A program made the position numbers and the translations under genes. From an uncultured Lachnospiraceae bacterium (GTDB lineage: Bacteria; Bacillota; Clostridia; Lachnospirales; Lachnospiraceae), in contig CAMWXF010000152.1 of NCBI GenBank assembly GCA_947178115.1, positions 1-5,394 of the forward strand: a DNA stretch of 5,394 nt. The letters run 5' to 3'. The notes under the pieces were generated by a model that saw only the letters and a program-made list of their open reading frames with translations, searched no databases and had not been told where the DNA came from. Below, one piece after another: positions 5,251-5,394 of this stretch; the first letter of the stretch is position 1, and every line of letters starts with the position of its first letter.

Positions 5251-5394
5251 TTATATCTCAAACTTCCCGATAATATCATCTAACTGCTTAACAACGCCAT
5301 CCAGTTCATGCATGGCACCACTTATATTGTTCATCTCCGCATTCTGATCCTCGACTCTGCTGTTTACTTCCTGGCTTGCCGCAGACAATTCCTG
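5251..5394 (-). CDS. Methyl-accepting chemotaxis protein, C-terminal 47 residues (5' end beyond window)
   Basis: The frame is open from the right edge to TAA at 5251-5253. The 47 residues (ELSAASQEVNSRVEDQN ... MHELDGVVKQLDDIIGKFEI) match the end of an MCP signalling domain: the second, antiparallel helix of the cytoplasmic hairpin, with ELSAASQEV heptads and the common -LxxxVxxF- finish. MCPs bind CheW/CheA and tune flagellar rotation; some also feed non-flagellar pathways. Sensor domain, membrane spans, methylation sites and the CheA-binding tip are outside the window, so the ligand cannot be judged. No CheB/CheR-binding pentapeptide tail is present at the C-terminus. A GC-rich terminator follows, separating this gene from the LytTR-kinase operon. 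Confidence 0.82.
   Translation of the reverse strand, partial: QELSAASQEVNSRVEDQNAEMNNISGAMHELDGVVKQLDDIIGKFEI

Overview
The window looks like chromosomal DNA from a low-to-medium GC Firmicute, most likely a Clostridia/Lachnospiraceae-type gut anaerobe. This is an inference from strong AGGAGG-type ribosome binding sites, typical hairpin-plus-T terminators, and the families present (GHKL sensor kinase with LytTR regulator, Cache-HAMP-GGDEF, MCP, LuxR-type HTH). No ribosomal RNA, tRNA, transposase, phage gene or CRISPR array is visible. Every supported gene lies on the minus strand, so the region reads from right to left.

Layout in transcription order: (1) 5394-5251, the last 47 residues of a methyl-accepting chemotaxis protein, followed by a GC-rich hairpin terminator (5153-5205). 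(2) 4975-2973, a two-gene operon encoding a LytTR-type response regulator and a multi-spanning GHKL (AgrC-like) histidine kinase, joined by a 4-base ATGA overlap. (3) 2792-1500, a membrane diguanylate cyclase (Cache sensor, HAMP, GGDEF with GGEEM active site and no I-site), ended by a strong terminator (1413-1455). (4) 1219-581, a small NarL/LuxR-type regulator whose receiver has lost the phosphoacceptor Asp. (5) 483-1, the first 161 residues of an unrecognised helical protein that runs off the left edge.

Together this is a signalling neighbourhood: chemoreceptor, quorum-type two-component pair, c-di-GMP synthase and an orphan regulator. The terminators split it into at least three transcription units: the MCP; LytTR-kinase with possible read-through to the cyclase; and LuxR-like regulator plus helical protein. 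Whether they share a pathway cannot be shown from sequence. There is no AgrB/AgrD-like peptide gene beside the kinase, so its ligand is unknown.

No clear-cut new defence or mobile system is visible. The least explained part is the left end: the phosphorylation-independent LuxR-type regulator with a Cys triplet, its promoter-region repeats, and the unknown helical protein that follows it.
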